A stretch of 64,000 nt of DNA from Achromobacter kerstersii. GTDB lineage: Bacteria > Pseudomonadota > Gammaproteobacteria > Burkholderiales > Burkholderiaceae_B. Below the pieces are notes generated by a model. The model did not search any database. It was given only the letters and a program-made list of their open reading frames with translations, and was not told the origin of the DNA. Positions 7,671-16,428 of the stretch are shown in pieces (position 1 is the stretch's first letter; every line of letters begins with the position of its first letter). The stretch lies in contig NZ_CADIJQ010000006.1 in NCBI RefSeq assembly GCF_902859595.1, positions 62,001 through 126,000 on the forward strand, read 5' to 3'. The position numbers and the translations under genes were made by a program.

Positions 7671-8624
7671 ATGAGCAACGAGCAGGAACACATAGAAGAG
7701 CACTCCTCCCCCATCAAGACCCCCAAGCAACTGGTCGTCACGATCGTTCTATCTTTCGTGATCCCAATCGCCATCATCATCCTCCTGGTGAACATGGTGG
7801 TCTCCGGCAATAAGGTCGGCGCCGGCTCTGACACGCTGACGCAAGAAGCCATCACCAAACGTATTGCACCCGTCGCGGGTTTTGAACTGGTTGACGCCAA
7901 CGCGCCCAAGGTCTTCAAGACGGGCGAGCAGGTCTTTGCCGCGGTCTGTACGGCCTGTCACACCGCCGGTGTGGCCGGCGCACCCAAGATGGGCGACAAC
8001 GCGGCCTGGGCGCCCTTCATCAAGTCCGGTTACGACACGATGTTGAACGTGGCGTTGCACGGCAAGGGCGGCATGCCTGCCAAGGGCGGCAACCCCACGC
8101 TGTCCGACTACGAAGTCGCGCGCGCCGTGGTCTATATGGCCAACAAGTCCGGCGCCTCGCTGCCCGAACCCGCCGCTCCCGCGGAAGAAGGCGCGAAGAA
8201 GGAAGCGGATGCCGCGCCTGCCGCTGCAACTGCTCCGGCTGCCGCAGCAGCGCCGGCCGCAGCACCGGCTGCCGCGGCACCGGCCGCCGCAGCAACGGCC
8301 GCCGCAGCACCCACGGCGGCGGCTCCTGCTGCTGCCGCGCCTGCCGCGCCCGCCGCCGCGCCTCAACAGGCCGCCGCCGTCAACCCGGCTGGTGAAAAGC
8401 TCTACAAGAGCGTCTGCTTCGCCTGTCACGCAACCGGCGTGGCCAACGCGCCCAAGTTCGGCGACAAGGCCGCGTGGGACCCGTACATCAAGACCGGCAT
8501 GGACGCCATGGTGAAGGTCGCCATGCAAGGCAAGCCGCCGATGCCCCCGAAGGGTGGCGCGGCCAACGCCTCGGAAGACGACATCCGCGCCGCCGTGCAA
8601 TACATGGTGGACGCCGCGAAATAA
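7671..8624 (+). CDS. Membrane-anchored di-haem cytochrome c5-like protein
   Basis: A 317-residue electron-transfer protein with two class I c-type domains. An uncleaved N-terminal anchor spans about residues 20-43. The first haem site is C93-TA-C96-H97, the second C249-FA-C252-H253. Each is followed by a similar domain with TAGVAGAPKMGD or ATGVANAPKFGD and a candidate axial-ligand Met in GGMPAKGG or PPMPPKGG, so the two halves look like an internal duplication. They are joined by a roughly 75-residue Ala/Pro-rich linker. I chose the ATG at 7671, after AGGAT, over the in-frame TTG at 7665. It probably carries electrons in the periplasm between the bc1 complex and an oxidase (inference). Confidence 0.9.
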   Translation: MSNEQEHIEEHSSPIKTPKQLVVTIVLSFVIPIAIIILLVNMVVSGNKVGAGSDTLTQEAITKRIAPVAGFELVDANAPKVFKTGEQVFAAVCTACHTAGVAGAPKMGDNAAWAPFIKSGYDTMLNVALHGKGGMPAKGGNPTLSDYEVARAVVYMANKSGASLPEPAAPAEEGAKKEADAAPAAATAPAAAAAPAAAPAAAAPAAAATAAAAPTAAAPAAAAPAAPAAAPQQAAAVNPAGEKLYKSVCFACHATGVANAPKFGDKAAWDPYIKTGMDAMVKVAMQGKPPMPPKGGAANASEDDIRAAVQYMVDAAK

Positions 8625-8640
8625 ATCCGGCGCTCAAACA

Positions 8641-8673
8641 AAAAGCCCCTTGATCGCTCAAGGGGCTTTTTTT
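8641..8673. terminator. Rho-independent terminator between convergent genes
   Basis: AAAAGCCCCTTGA (8641-8653), loop TCGC, TCAAGGGGCTTTT (8658-8670) and further T residues form a 13-bp stem with a U tract on the plus strand and an A-rich flank that gives a U tract on the minus strand. It can serve both the cytochrome gene and the convergent dehydrogenase gene. Confidence 0.92.
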
Positions 8674-8695
8674 ATCGCCGCAAAATGTTCAGCGC

Positions 8696-10219
8696 TTATT
8701 CCGCCGACGACTTCAGCAGCGACATGCCCAACTGCACGCGGCGTTGCAGCCACAGGCTGGGGCGATAGCGGGGGTCGCCCGTCACGCGCTGCATGCTCTT
8801 CAGGATTTCCAGAATGCGCTCAGCGCCCAGCTTGTCGCCCAAGGCCAGCGGGCCAACCGGATAGCCCAAGCCCAACGTCACGGCCTGGTCGATGTCTTCC
8901 GGCGTCGCGATCTGCTGCTGCGCGATGTCGCTGGCGATGTTGACGATCATGGCCACGATGCGCTGTGCGACAAAGCCCGGCGAATCATCGATCACCGTCA
9001 CCGGCACGCCATCGGCGGCCAGCAGCGCGTGGGCGGCGTCGCGCCACTTGGTGTCGGTAGCGGGCGACACCATGATGGTGCGGCGCTTGGCGCTATCGAA
9101 TGCGTACAGCGTGTCCAGACCCACCGTGCGGCCCGCGTTCAAGCCTTGTGCGGACACCGACGTCGACACGTCGTCGCCAAACGGCGTGACGATGATCAGC
9201 GCGTCGGCATCCGGCGTGGCGCCGGTGACGAGCGTTGCGCCCAGCTTTTCGACCAGCGCCGACGCACGCGCATACCCTTCCGCGTGCTTGGGGCTGACCC
9301 AGACCTTCAGGCCTTCCGGCAGCGCCGGCACGGGCGGCTCGGCCGGCACCTGCTTCTGGCCATCGGCGTAAACGTAGAAACCTTCGCCCACCTTGCGGCC
9401 GATCAGGCCACCGGCCAGACGCACGGTCGTGATCGGCGACGGACGGAAACGCGGCTCGTCGAAGAACTGGCGGTAGATGGATTCCATCACCGGGTGCGAC
9501 ACGTCAAGCGCCGTCAGGTCCAGCAGCTCGAACGGGCCCATGCGAAAGCCGGCCTGCTCGCGCATGACGGCATCCACTTGCGCAAAGGTCGCGACCGATT
9601 CCTGCGCCACGCGCAAGCCTTCGGTATTCATGCCACGGCCGGCGTGGTTGACGATGAAGCCCGGCATGTCTTTGGCGCGCACGGGGGTATGGCCCATACG
9701 GCGGGCCAGCGCGGCCAACGCGTCGCCGACTTCCGGCGCGCTGCGCAGGCCGTCGATCACCTCAACCACCTTCATCAACGCCACGGGGTTGAAGAAGTGG
9801 TAGCCCGCCACCCGGCGCGGATGCTTGCAGGCAGCGGCAATGGCGGTGATGGACAGCGACGACGTATTCGACGCCAGGATGCAGTCTTCCGACACCACGC
9901 CTTCCAGCGCGGCGAACAAGTCGCGCTTGACGTCCAGGCGTTCGACGATGGCTTCCACCACCAACTGGCACGCCGACATGTCGGTCAGCGCCGTGGCGGA
10001 TTCCACGCGTTCCAGCGCGGCTTGCGCGTCGGCGGCGGTCAGCTTGCCCTTTTGAGCCAGCTTGTCCCAGGTCTGGCGCAACGACTCGCGCGCGGCAGCA
10101 ACCGCATCCGCGCTGGTGTCGTACAAGCGCACGCGCAGGCCGGCTTGCGCCGCGATCTGCGCAATGCCGCGCCCCATGGCCCCGGCGCCTACGACGCCGA
10201 TGGTTTGAATCTCCGTCAT
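8696..10219 (-). CDS. 3-hydroxyacyl-CoA dehydrogenase (PaaH/PaaC type)
   Basis: NAD-dependent oxidation of 3-hydroxyacyl-CoA in fatty-acid or phenylacetate-type beta-oxidation. The 507-residue protein starts at the ATG at 10219 (ribosome site GGAGAG), with MTEIQTIGVVGAGAMGRGIAQ, the dinucleotide-binding GxGxxG. LASNTSSLSI and GYHFFNPVALMKVVEVIDG mark the catalytic domain, and DMPGFIVNHAGRGMNTE is the start of the first C-terminal domain. A second copy of the C-terminal domain (SPGFVAQRIVAMIVN) near residues 420-490 explains the length, about 500 rather than 280 residues, as in PaaH/PaaC proteins. It is the last gene of the TetR-ACAD-CoA-transferase row. Confidence 0.92.
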   Translation of the reverse strand: MTEIQTIGVVGAGAMGRGIAQIAAQAGLRVRLYDTSADAVAAARESLRQTWDKLAQKGKLTAADAQAALERVESATALTDMSACQLVVEAIVERLDVKRDLFAALEGVVSEDCILASNTSSLSITAIAAACKHPRRVAGYHFFNPVALMKVVEVIDGLRSAPEVGDALAALARRMGHTPVRAKDMPGFIVNHAGRGMNTEGLRVAQESVATFAQVDAVMREQAGFRMGPFELLDLTALDVSHPVMESIYRQFFDEPRFRPSPITTVRLAGGLIGRKVGEGFYVYADGQKQVPAEPPVPALPEGLKVWVSPKHAEGYARASALVEKLGATLVTGATPDADALIIVTPFGDDVSTSVSAQGLNAGRTVGLDTLYAFDSAKRRTIMVSPATDTKWRDAAHALLAADGVPVTVIDDSPGFVAQRIVAMIVNIASDIAQQQIATPEDIDQAVTLGLGYPVGPLALGDKLGAERILEILKSMQRVTGDPRYRPSLWLQRRVQLGMSLLKSSAE

Positions 10220-10309
10220 CAACTCTCTCCTGCCTGTATTGGAATGGATCGTGCGCGCCGTGGCGGGGCGCAAGGAAAACGGGGCGGCGCCTGGCCGCCC
10301 CGTTTCCGG

Positions 10310-11539
10310 TCAGGGCTGGGTCTGCGCCAGCGCCTGGATTTCTTCGGCCGACAGGCCCAGCTTTTCAGCCAGGACCTGTGCGGTGTGCTCGCCCAGCATG
10401 GGCGGCGGACGGCGGTATTCCACCGGGCTGTCCGAGAACTTCAGCGGGCTTGACGCCATCGGCACGCGGCCGGCGGCCGGATGCGGCAGCTCGCGCTTCA
10501 TGCCGCGCGCCAGCACGTGCGGGTCTTCATAGACCTGGTCCAGCGTATTGATCGGGCCGGCCGGCACGCCAACGCCTTCCAGCGCAGCCAGCCAGTGGTC
10601 GCGCGCGCCTGTGGCCATGCGCTCGGCCAACAGCGGCACGAGCTCGGCGCGGTTCTTCACGCGCTGCGGGTTGGTTGAAAAGCGCGGGTCCGCCGACAAC
10701 TCGGGCAGACCGATCGCACCGCAGTAATTGCGGAATTGGCTGTCGTTGCCGACCGCCACAATCAGGTGGCCATCGGCCGCCGCAAACACCTGATACGGCA
10801 CCAGGTTCTGATGCGCGTTGCCCGCGCGCTTGGGCGCGACGCCGGACGTCATGAAGTTCAGATTCTGGTTGGCCAGCATCGTGACCTGGCAGTCCAGCAA
10901 AGCCATGTCGATGTGCTGACCCTGGCCGCTGTTGGCGCGCTCAAGCAGCGCAGCCAAAATGCCCACGGTGGAATACATGCCGGTCATCAGATCGGCCACG
11001 GCCACGCCCGCCTTTTGCGGGCCGCCGCCAGCCAGGTCATCGCGTTCGCCGGTGATGCTCATCAGCCCGCCCATGCCCTGGATCATGAAGTCATAGCCGG
11101 GGCGGCTGGCGTAGGGGCCGGTTTGGCCGAAGCCGGTGATCGAGCAGTAGATCAGGCGCGGGTTGATGGCCTTCAGGCTTTCGTAGTCCAGCCCGTATTT
11201 TTTCAGGCCGCCAACTTTGAAGTTCTCAACGAGGATGTCGCTTTGCAGCGCCAGTTCGCGCACCAGCTCGGCGCCACGCGGCGATGCGATGTCCAGCGCC
11301 ACCGACATCTTGTTGCGGTTGGCCGACAGGTAGTACGCCGCTTCGGTGGTGTCGTTGCCCGCTTCGTCCTTCAGGTACGGAGGCCCCCAGGCGCGCGTGT
11401 CGTCACCCGAGCCGGGGCGTTCGATCTTGATCACCTCGGCGCCAAGATCGGCCAGGTTTTGAGTGCACCAGGGGCCCGCCAGCACGCGGGTCAGGTCCAG
11501 CACGCGTATGCCGGTAAGGGGAGCGGGACGTTGCGACAT
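10310..11539 (-). CDS. Class III (CaiB/BaiF family) acyl-CoA transferase
   Basis: A 409-residue family III CoA-transferase, which moves CoA from one acyl-CoA to another carboxylate through an enzyme aspartyl-CoA intermediate. It starts GIRVLDLTRVLAGPWCTQNLADLGAEVIKIERP, the diagnostic N-terminus, and has RNKMSVALDI and GYDFMIQGMGG; the nucleophile aspartate expected near residue 165-175 falls around TGERDDLAGG..VADLMTG. It lies between an acyl-CoA dehydrogenase and a hydroxyacyl-CoA dehydrogenase, so it probably activates the acid degraded by this locus. The actual substrate cannot be read from the sequence; dicarboxylic, hydroxy and methyl-branched acids are all possible. Confidence 0.9.
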   Translation of the reverse strand: MSQRPAPLTGIRVLDLTRVLAGPWCTQNLADLGAEVIKIERPGSGDDTRAWGPPYLKDEAGNDTTEAAYYLSANRNKMSVALDIASPRGAELVRELALQSDILVENFKVGGLKKYGLDYESLKAINPRLIYCSITGFGQTGPYASRPGYDFMIQGMGGLMSITGERDDLAGGGPQKAGVAVADLMTGMYSTVGILAALLERANSGQGQHIDMALLDCQVTMLANQNLNFMTSGVAPKRAGNAHQNLVPYQVFAAADGHLIVAVGNDSQFRNYCGAIGLPELSADPRFSTNPQRVKNRAELVPLLAERMATGARDHWLAALEGVGVPAGPINTLDQVYEDPHVLARGMKRELPHPAAGRVPMASSPLKFSDSPVEYRRPPPMLGEHTAQVLAEKLGLSAEEIQALAQTQP

Positions 11540-11665
11540 CTGTGTTCTTTTCGCTAGATGAGAAATGAAAACGGCGGACCGCTAGGGTCGCGCCCGGAGC
11601 ACCAATTCGTCAATCCGGATATTAGCCGTTTGGACACTAAACCCGGATTTCCGCGTGCTGCCGCC

Positions 11666-12814
11666 TCAGGAATGCGCCTTGATGGTCTCGCGGGCGATCA
11701 CCAGCTGCTGAATTTGCGAGGTGCCTTCAAAGATGCGGAACAGGCGCACATCGCGGTAGAAGCGTTCAACGGCGTACTCGGACATGTAGCCCGCGCCGCC
11801 GTGGATCTGCACGGCGCGGTCGGCCACGCGGCCCACCATTTCGGTCGAGAACAGCTTGCAGCATGCAGCTTGCATGGTGGTGTTCTCGCCGCGGTCACGC
11901 ATGCGGGCGGCGTCCAGCACCATGCAACGTGCGGCATAGAGTTCGGCCTGGCTGTCGGCGATCATCGCCTGGATCAGCTGGAATTCTGCAATGGGCTGGC
12001 CGAATTGCTTGCGGTCCATGGCGTATTTGACGGCGTCCGACAGCAGGCGGTCGGCAATGCCCACGCACAGCGCCGAGATATGCAGACGGCCCTTGTCCAG
12101 CACGCGCATCGACGTCTTGAAGCCATTGCCTTCTTCGCCGCCCAACAACGCGCTGGCGGGTACGCGGCAGTTGTCGAACACGACGTCGCTGGTCAAGGCG
12201 CCGGCCTGGCCCATTTTCTTGTCGGGCTTGCCGATGATGAGACCGGGCGTGCCCGCTTCAACCAGGAAGCACGAAATCGAATTGGCGCGGCGCTCGGGTG
12301 CGGTGCGCGCCATGACCGAGAACAAGCCGGCGATGGGCGCGTTGGTGATGTAGCGCTTGGTGCCGTTCAGCACGTAGCTGTCGCCGTCGCGTTCGGCGGA
12401 CAGGCGCAGCGCCATGGCGTCGGAACCGGCGTCCGGCTCGGTCAGGGCGAACGAGCCAATCAGTTCACCGCTGGCCAGCTTGGGCAGGTAGCGCGCGCGT
12501 TGCTCGTCGGTGCCTGCCAGCACGATGGCTTGCGAGCCGATGCCGATGTTGGTGCCGGCCAGCGAACGGAACGCGGGCGAGGTCTGGCCCAGTTCGAACA
12601 CCACGCGTACTTCCTCTTCCATCGTCAGGCCCAGGCCGCCGAAGTCAGGCGAGATCGACAGGCCGAACAAACCCAGTTCGCGCATTTCGTTGACGATGGC
12701 CGGCGGAACCTGGCCGCTCTCGGCAAGCTCGTCTTCGGCGGGGATCAGGCGTTCGTGCACAAAGCGGCGCACGGCGTCCAGCAACAGGTTCAGGGTTTCG
12801 GTGTCGAGGGCCAT
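11666..12814 (-). CDS. Acyl-CoA dehydrogenase
   Basis: FAD-dependent alpha,beta-dehydrogenation of an acyl-CoA, 382 residues, normal family length. Visible are LPKLASGELIGSFALTEPDAGSDA (the FAD/substrate motif), YITNAPIAGLF, the arginine-rich RMRDRGENTT region, QIHGGAGYMSEYAVERFYRDVRLFRIFEGTSQIQ; the catalytic glutamate is most likely the E of that last FEGTS stretch. The ATG at 12814 was chosen because the upstream extension is not acyl-CoA dehydrogenase-like. It follows the TetR gene by 77 bases on the same strand, so the two are probably co-transcribed and repressed together. Confidence 0.93.
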   Translation of the reverse strand: MALDTETLNLLLDAVRRFVHERLIPAEDELAESGQVPPAIVNEMRELGLFGLSISPDFGGLGLTMEEEVRVVFELGQTSPAFRSLAGTNIGIGSQAIVLAGTDEQRARYLPKLASGELIGSFALTEPDAGSDAMALRLSAERDGDSYVLNGTKRYITNAPIAGLFSVMARTAPERRANSISCFLVEAGTPGLIIGKPDKKMGQAGALTSDVVFDNCRVPASALLGGEEGNGFKTSMRVLDKGRLHISALCVGIADRLLSDAVKYAMDRKQFGQPIAEFQLIQAMIADSQAELYAARCMVLDAARMRDRGENTTMQAACCKLFSTEMVGRVADRAVQIHGGAGYMSEYAVERFYRDVRLFRIFEGTSQIQQLVIARETIKAHS

Positions 12815-12891
12815 GATGGAAGTCTCAGGAAGAGGAGCGAATCGGGGGGACAGGTACGGAAGGTTCAGTACGGAACATGGGCGGCGGCGCG

Positions 12892-13515
12892 TCAGGCGCG
12901 CATGCCGCCAACCAATAAATCGAAATAACCGGCAGCAATGGTTTCGGCGCTGTCGCCCTGGCCGGGCTTGTACCAGCGCACCATCCAATTCAGCATGGAC
13001 AACACGGCGCGGCCCGTGGCGGCCACATCCAGCGGCCGGAATACGCCGTCGGCCACGCCCTGCGCAATCAGTTCACGCAGGCGCTTTTCGTAGCCGTCGC
13101 GCAGCCGGGCCGCGTCTTCGCGTTCGGGCAGGGCCATGCCGGAATAACCAATCAGCATCGTGACGAATTCAGCATGGTGCTGTTCGAAGTAGCGGGCGTG
13201 GCCCACCATGAAGGCGCGCAAGCGCGCGGCGGCGCCGTCGGCATCAGCCACATCCTGGCCCACGTTCTGCGTCAGCCCACTTAGCACGCCCAGGATGATG
13301 GCGTCGTAAATGTCCTGCTTGGTGGTGTAGTAGTGATAGATGGCCGCCTTGGACACGCCAATGGCGGCGGCCAGATCCGACACGGAACTGCCGTCGTAAC
13401 CGCTTTGGGCGAACAGCTTGGCGGCTTCTTCCAGAATGCGTTCGCGCGGCGCGACCAGCGTGGGGGGCCGGCCGGCGCGGGCGCGCTTTTGGGCGGGAGG
13501 GGCGGAGGTCGCCAT
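12892..13515 (-). CDS. TetR/AcrR family transcriptional regulator
   Basis: A 207-residue repressor with an N-terminal TetR DNA-binding domain: RERILEEAAKLFAQSGYDGSSVSDLAAAIGVSKAAIYHYYTTKQDIY (about residues 23-70), where VSDLAAAIGVSKAAIYHYY is the helix-turn-helix. The C-terminal part should bind a ligand, most likely an acyl-CoA of the pathway (inference). It heads the minus-strand catabolic row and is divergent from the nitronate monooxygenase gene across a 203-base region that contains an inverted repeat (13610-13637), so it probably controls both directions. Confidence 0.9.
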   Translation of the reverse strand: MATSAPPAQKRARAGRPPTLVAPRERILEEAAKLFAQSGYDGSSVSDLAAAIGVSKAAIYHYYTTKQDIYDAIILGVLSGLTQNVGQDVADADGAAARLRAFMVGHARYFEQHHAEFVTMLIGYSGMALPEREDAARLRDGYEKRLRELIAQGVADGVFRPLDVAATGRAVLSMLNWMVRWYKPGQGDSAETIAAGYFDLLVGGMRA

Positions 13516-13609
13516 GACAGCCTTTACAGGGGGCTGCGACGGAAGCGGTCAACCAGCACGCGGCGTGGATTGACAGCGGTTCGGCGCATGCCGTTAAATA
13601 AAGATTAAT

Positions 13610-13637
13610 TAATTACCGGACGGTCGGTAGGTAATTA
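13610..13637. promoter_or_regulatory. Candidate TetR-family operator
   Basis: TAATTACC (13610-13617) and GGTAATTA (13630-13637) are perfect inverted repeats separated by 12 bases; within them ACCG-GA-CGGT (13615-13624) is a smaller half-symmetric core. It lies in the shared control region of the TetR gene and the divergent monooxygenase gene, 80-95 bases from each start. TetR-type sites in related bacteria often contain ACCG/CGGT arms. Confidence 0.5.
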
Positions 13638-13718
13638 TAGGCACATCCGCCTTGGGTGCTCAAGCCTGAATGCAGGCCCGCCTTTTCTGGACTGACCTGG
13701 ACACAACGCGACGACGCT

Positions 13719-14690
13719 ATGCCCCACTCTCTCGTGACAGATTTGTATGGCCAGATGTCCCTGCCGGTCATCAGCGCCCCCATGTTCATCGTCTCCAACC
13801 CGAAACTGGTCATCGCCCAGTGCACGAGCGGCATCGTCGGGTCCTTTCCCGCGCTGAACGCACGTCCGCAAAGCCTGCTGACCGACTGGCTGGATGAAGT
13901 CCAGGCGGGTCTGGCCTCGCACCGCGAAGCCAACCCCGGCGCCGTTGTGGCGCCGTTTGCCGTCAACCAGATCATTCACCAGTCCAACGACCGCCTGGAG
14001 CAAGACCTGGCCGTGTGCGCCAGCCACCGCGTGCCGCTGATCATCACCAGCCTGCGCGCGCCCGGCGATCTGGTCAAAGGCGTGCACGATTGGGGCGGCA
14101 AGGTATTCCACGACGTCACCACCCTGCGCCATGCCGAAAAGGCGCTGGAAGCGGGGGTCGACGGATTGATCCTGGTGTGCGCGGGCGCCGGTGGCCACGC
14201 AGGCACGCTGAGCCCGTTCGCGCTGGTGTCCGAAGTGCGCCGCTTCTACGACGGCCCGCTGATCCTGTCGGGCGCCATCACCACCGGCGAGCACGTGCTC
14301 GCCGCGCTGGCCATGGGCGCGGACTTCGCCTATATGGGTACGCGCTTCATCGCCAGCGAGGAAGCCAACGCCAGCGAAGGCTATAAGTCAGCCATCGTCG
14401 AGGCCAGCGCGTCCGACGTTCTGTACACGCCCTTTTTCACCGGCATCCCGGGCAACTACCTGAAGGCCAGCATCACCGCATCGGGACTGGACCCGGCCAA
14501 CCTGCCACAGCCGGACAGCGGCGCGTCCAACTTCGGATCTTCGCGCGTGAAGCCCTGGAAGGACATCTGGGGCGCGGGCCAGGGCGTGGGCGGCATCGCG
14601 AGCGTGGAACCCACCCGCAAGATCGTCGACACGCTGCGCCGCGAGTACGACGACGCAAAGGCCCGGCTGGCCAGCCGGACGTACGCATGA
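13719..14690 (+). CDS. Nitronate monooxygenase / 2-nitropropane dioxygenase family flavoprotein
   Basis: An FMN-dependent TIM-barrel oxidoreductase, 323 residues, oxidising alkyl nitronates or acting as a related flavin reductase. Family signs are APMFIVSNPKLVIAQCTSGIVGSFPALNARP, GVDGLILVCAGAGGHAGTLSPFAL (phosphate/FMN binding, with the catalytic histidine in GGHAG) and GAITTGEHVLAALAMGADFAYMGTRFIASEEA. Start at ATG 13719; upstream codons are unlike the family. It overlaps the enoyl-CoA hydratase gene by four bases (ATGA). In acyl-CoA loci such proteins are common but their true reaction is often unknown. Confidence 0.9.
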   Translation: MPHSLVTDLYGQMSLPVISAPMFIVSNPKLVIAQCTSGIVGSFPALNARPQSLLTDWLDEVQAGLASHREANPGAVVAPFAVNQIIHQSNDRLEQDLAVCASHRVPLIITSLRAPGDLVKGVHDWGGKVFHDVTTLRHAEKALEAGVDGLILVCAGAGGHAGTLSPFALVSEVRRFYDGPLILSGAITTGEHVLAALAMGADFAYMGTRFIASEEANASEGYKSAIVEASASDVLYTPFFTGIPGNYLKASITASGLDPANLPQPDSGASNFGSSRVKPWKDIWGAGQGVGGIASVEPTRKIVDTLRREYDDAKARLASRTYA

Positions 14691-15424
14691 GCGCGGGCCT
14701 GAAGCTTGCCCGCGACGGCGCCGTTCTGACTCTCACGATCGACCGCCAGGACCGTCGTAACGCACTGGACACGGCGACCTATGCCGCGCTGACAGAACAG
14801 ATCGTGCAGGCATCGGCGGATCAGTCCGTATCCGCCGTGATCCTGACGGGCGCGGGCGAACACTTCACGGCCGGCAACGACCTGCGCGACTTCCAGGCGG
14901 AGCGCGGCGCGGGCGACAGCGCCGGCCTGACGTTCCTGCGCACACTGACCACGGCCGAGGTGCCGGTCGTCGCCGCGGTCGAGGGCTACGCGATCGGCAT
15001 TGGCGTGACCTTATTGCAGCACTGCGATTTTGTTCACATCGGCGACGGCGCCACCTTGCGCATGCCGTTCGTGGCGCTGGGCTTGTGCCCGGAAGGCGCA
15101 TCCAGCCTGCTGATGCCCCGACTGGTCGGCCGCCGCGCAGCCGAATGGCTGTTGCAGGGCAAGGCCTTTACCGCGCAAGACGCGCACGAGGCCGGGCTGG
15201 CCACGTCGGTCACGAAAAAAGGCCAGGCGCTGGCGGCCGCTCAGGCGACCGCTGCGGATCTGGCCCGCCAACCGCCCGCCGCGCTGCGCTTGACCAAGGC
15301 CATGATGAAACGGGCGGATCGTCAGGCGATTCAGGAAACGCTGGACTACGAAGCCCAGCAATTCCGCGCCCGCTTGCAAACAGACGAAGCGCAAGCGGCG
15401 TTTGCGAAGTTCTTTAAGAAGTGA
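14687..15424 (+). CDS. Enoyl-CoA hydratase/isomerase family protein
   Basis: A 245-residue crotonase-fold enzyme adding water to 2-enoyl-CoA. The oxyanion-hole segments AGNDLRDFQAE and VEGYAIGIGVTLLQHCDFV are clear. At the second catalytic position FVALGLCPEGASS retains the glutamate (E of CPEGASS), but the first glutamate site (usually GE/GGCELA) reads GIGVTL, so it may act as an isomerase or on an unusual substrate. Translationally coupled to the monooxygenase gene. A 13-base direct repeat GAAGTGATGATGG spans its stop codon (15418-15430, 15432-15444). Confidence 0.88.
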   Translation: MSAGLKLARDGAVLTLTIDRQDRRNALDTATYAALTEQIVQASADQSVSAVILTGAGEHFTAGNDLRDFQAERGAGDSAGLTFLRTLTTAEVPVVAAVEGYAIGIGVTLLQHCDFVHIGDGATLRMPFVALGLCPEGASSLLMPRLVGRRAAEWLLQGKAFTAQDAHEAGLATSVTKKGQALAAAQATAADLARQPPAALRLTKAMMKRADRQAIQETLDYEAQQFRARLQTDEAQAAFAKFFKK

Positions 15425-15439
15425 TGATGGCGAAGTGAT

Positions 15440-15475
15440 GATGGGTTGCGCGCGGCCTGAGGCGCGCAACCCATC
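15440..15475. terminator. Strong hairpin between convergent genes, probable terminator
   Basis: GATGGGTTGCGCGC (15440-15453) and GCGCGCAACCCATC (15462-15475) form a perfect 14-bp stem with an 8-base loop, between two convergent hydratase genes. There is no U tract on either strand, so it may stabilise 3' ends or block read-through rather than act as a classical terminator. Confidence 0.6.
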
Positions 15476-15478
15476 ACC

Positions 15479-16312
15479 TTAAAACGGCGAATCCGGCCGG
15501 AAATTCGGCGCCCGACGTTCGCGCAAGGACTTAACCCCTTCCTTCACGTCCGGCCCGCCAAAGCCCATGAATTCCAGCGCCAACGACGTATCAAACGTCG
15601 GCCCGGCCATGCGCAACCAGTTATTCAGCGAGTACTTCGTCCAGCGGATCGCCGTCTGCGAACCCGCGGCCAGCTTGTTGGCCACCTCGAACGCGCGGGT
15701 GATGAGTTCGGCCTCGTCCACGCACAGCGACACCAAGCCGATGCGCTCGGCTTCTTCGCCCGTGACGGTTTCGCACAGCATCAGGTAGTACTTGGCTTTG
15801 GCCATGCCACACAGCAGCGGCCAGACGATGGCGGCGTGGTCGCCTGCCGTGACGCCCAGGCGGGTGTGGCCGTCGATGATGCGCGCGTCGCGTGCGGCAA
15901 TCGAGATGTCGGCAAGCAAGCCCGCTACCAGCCCCGCCCCCACGGCCGCGCCATGCATGGCGGACACGATGGGCTTGTTGCAGTTGATGATGTTGTAGAC
16001 CAGGTCGCGGGCCTCTCGCCAGACGCGGGTGCGCACGTCGAAGTCATCCGCCATCTGCTGCACCAAGTCCAGGTCGCCACCGCCCGAGAAGCCCTTGCCC
16101 TCGCCGCGGATCACCACCACGCGAGTGTCCGGGTCCGTGTCGATGTCGCGCCAGATGTCGGCCAGTTCGCGGTGCATGCGGTCATCGGCCGTGGACAACT
16201 TGCCCGGCTGGCCGCCCTTGGCGCCCATGATCAGCTCCAGAACGCCCCCGGGATGCCGGCGCAACTTCAGGGATTCATAGGCCGAATAATGTTGCAGCGT
16301 GATATCTGTCAT
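15479..16312 (-). CDS. Enoyl-CoA hydratase/isomerase family protein
   Basis: A 277-residue crotonase-family protein, unlike the 245-residue neighbour in sequence. The oxyanion-hole motifs are [14 protein letters not shown] and [20 protein letters not shown]. The usual catalytic glutamates are replaced by GAGLVA and GDHAAIVWP (D/H instead of E), which points to a hydrolase- or dehalogenase-like member rather than a standard hydratase. The ATG at 16312 begins [19 protein letters not shown]; the long in-frame upstream extension is proline/arginine-rich and crosses the next promoter, so it was left out. No operon partner. Confidence 0.87.
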   Translation of the reverse strand: MTDITLQHYSAYESLKLRRHPGGVLELIMGAKGGQPGKLSTADDRMHRELADIWRDIDTDPDTRVVVIRGEGKGFSGGGDLDLVQQMADDFDVRTRVWREARDLVYNIINCNKPIVSAMHGAAVGAGLVAGLLADISIAARDARIIDGHTRLGVTAGDHAAIVWPLLCGMAKAKYYLMLCETVTGEEAERIGLVSLCVDEAELITRAFEVANKLAAGSQTAIRWTKYSLNNWLRMAGPTFDTSLALEFMGFGGPDVKEGVKSLRERRAPNFRPDSPF

Positions 16313-16428
16313 TGTCTTCTCCGCATTGTCTTTCGCAGTGGGGCGGGCCTGAAGGCCGGCGTGTTTTTGCGCACTATAGTGGATAGATCGGCCCCCACCT
16401 TGCCGTTGTCCCTTCGGAGCCTCAGCCA

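Noticed and set aside
8744-10453. A 569-codon plus-strand open frame
   Set aside because: Antisense to the 3-hydroxyacyl-CoA dehydrogenase; it is His/Arg/Gln-rich, as expected of a shadow.
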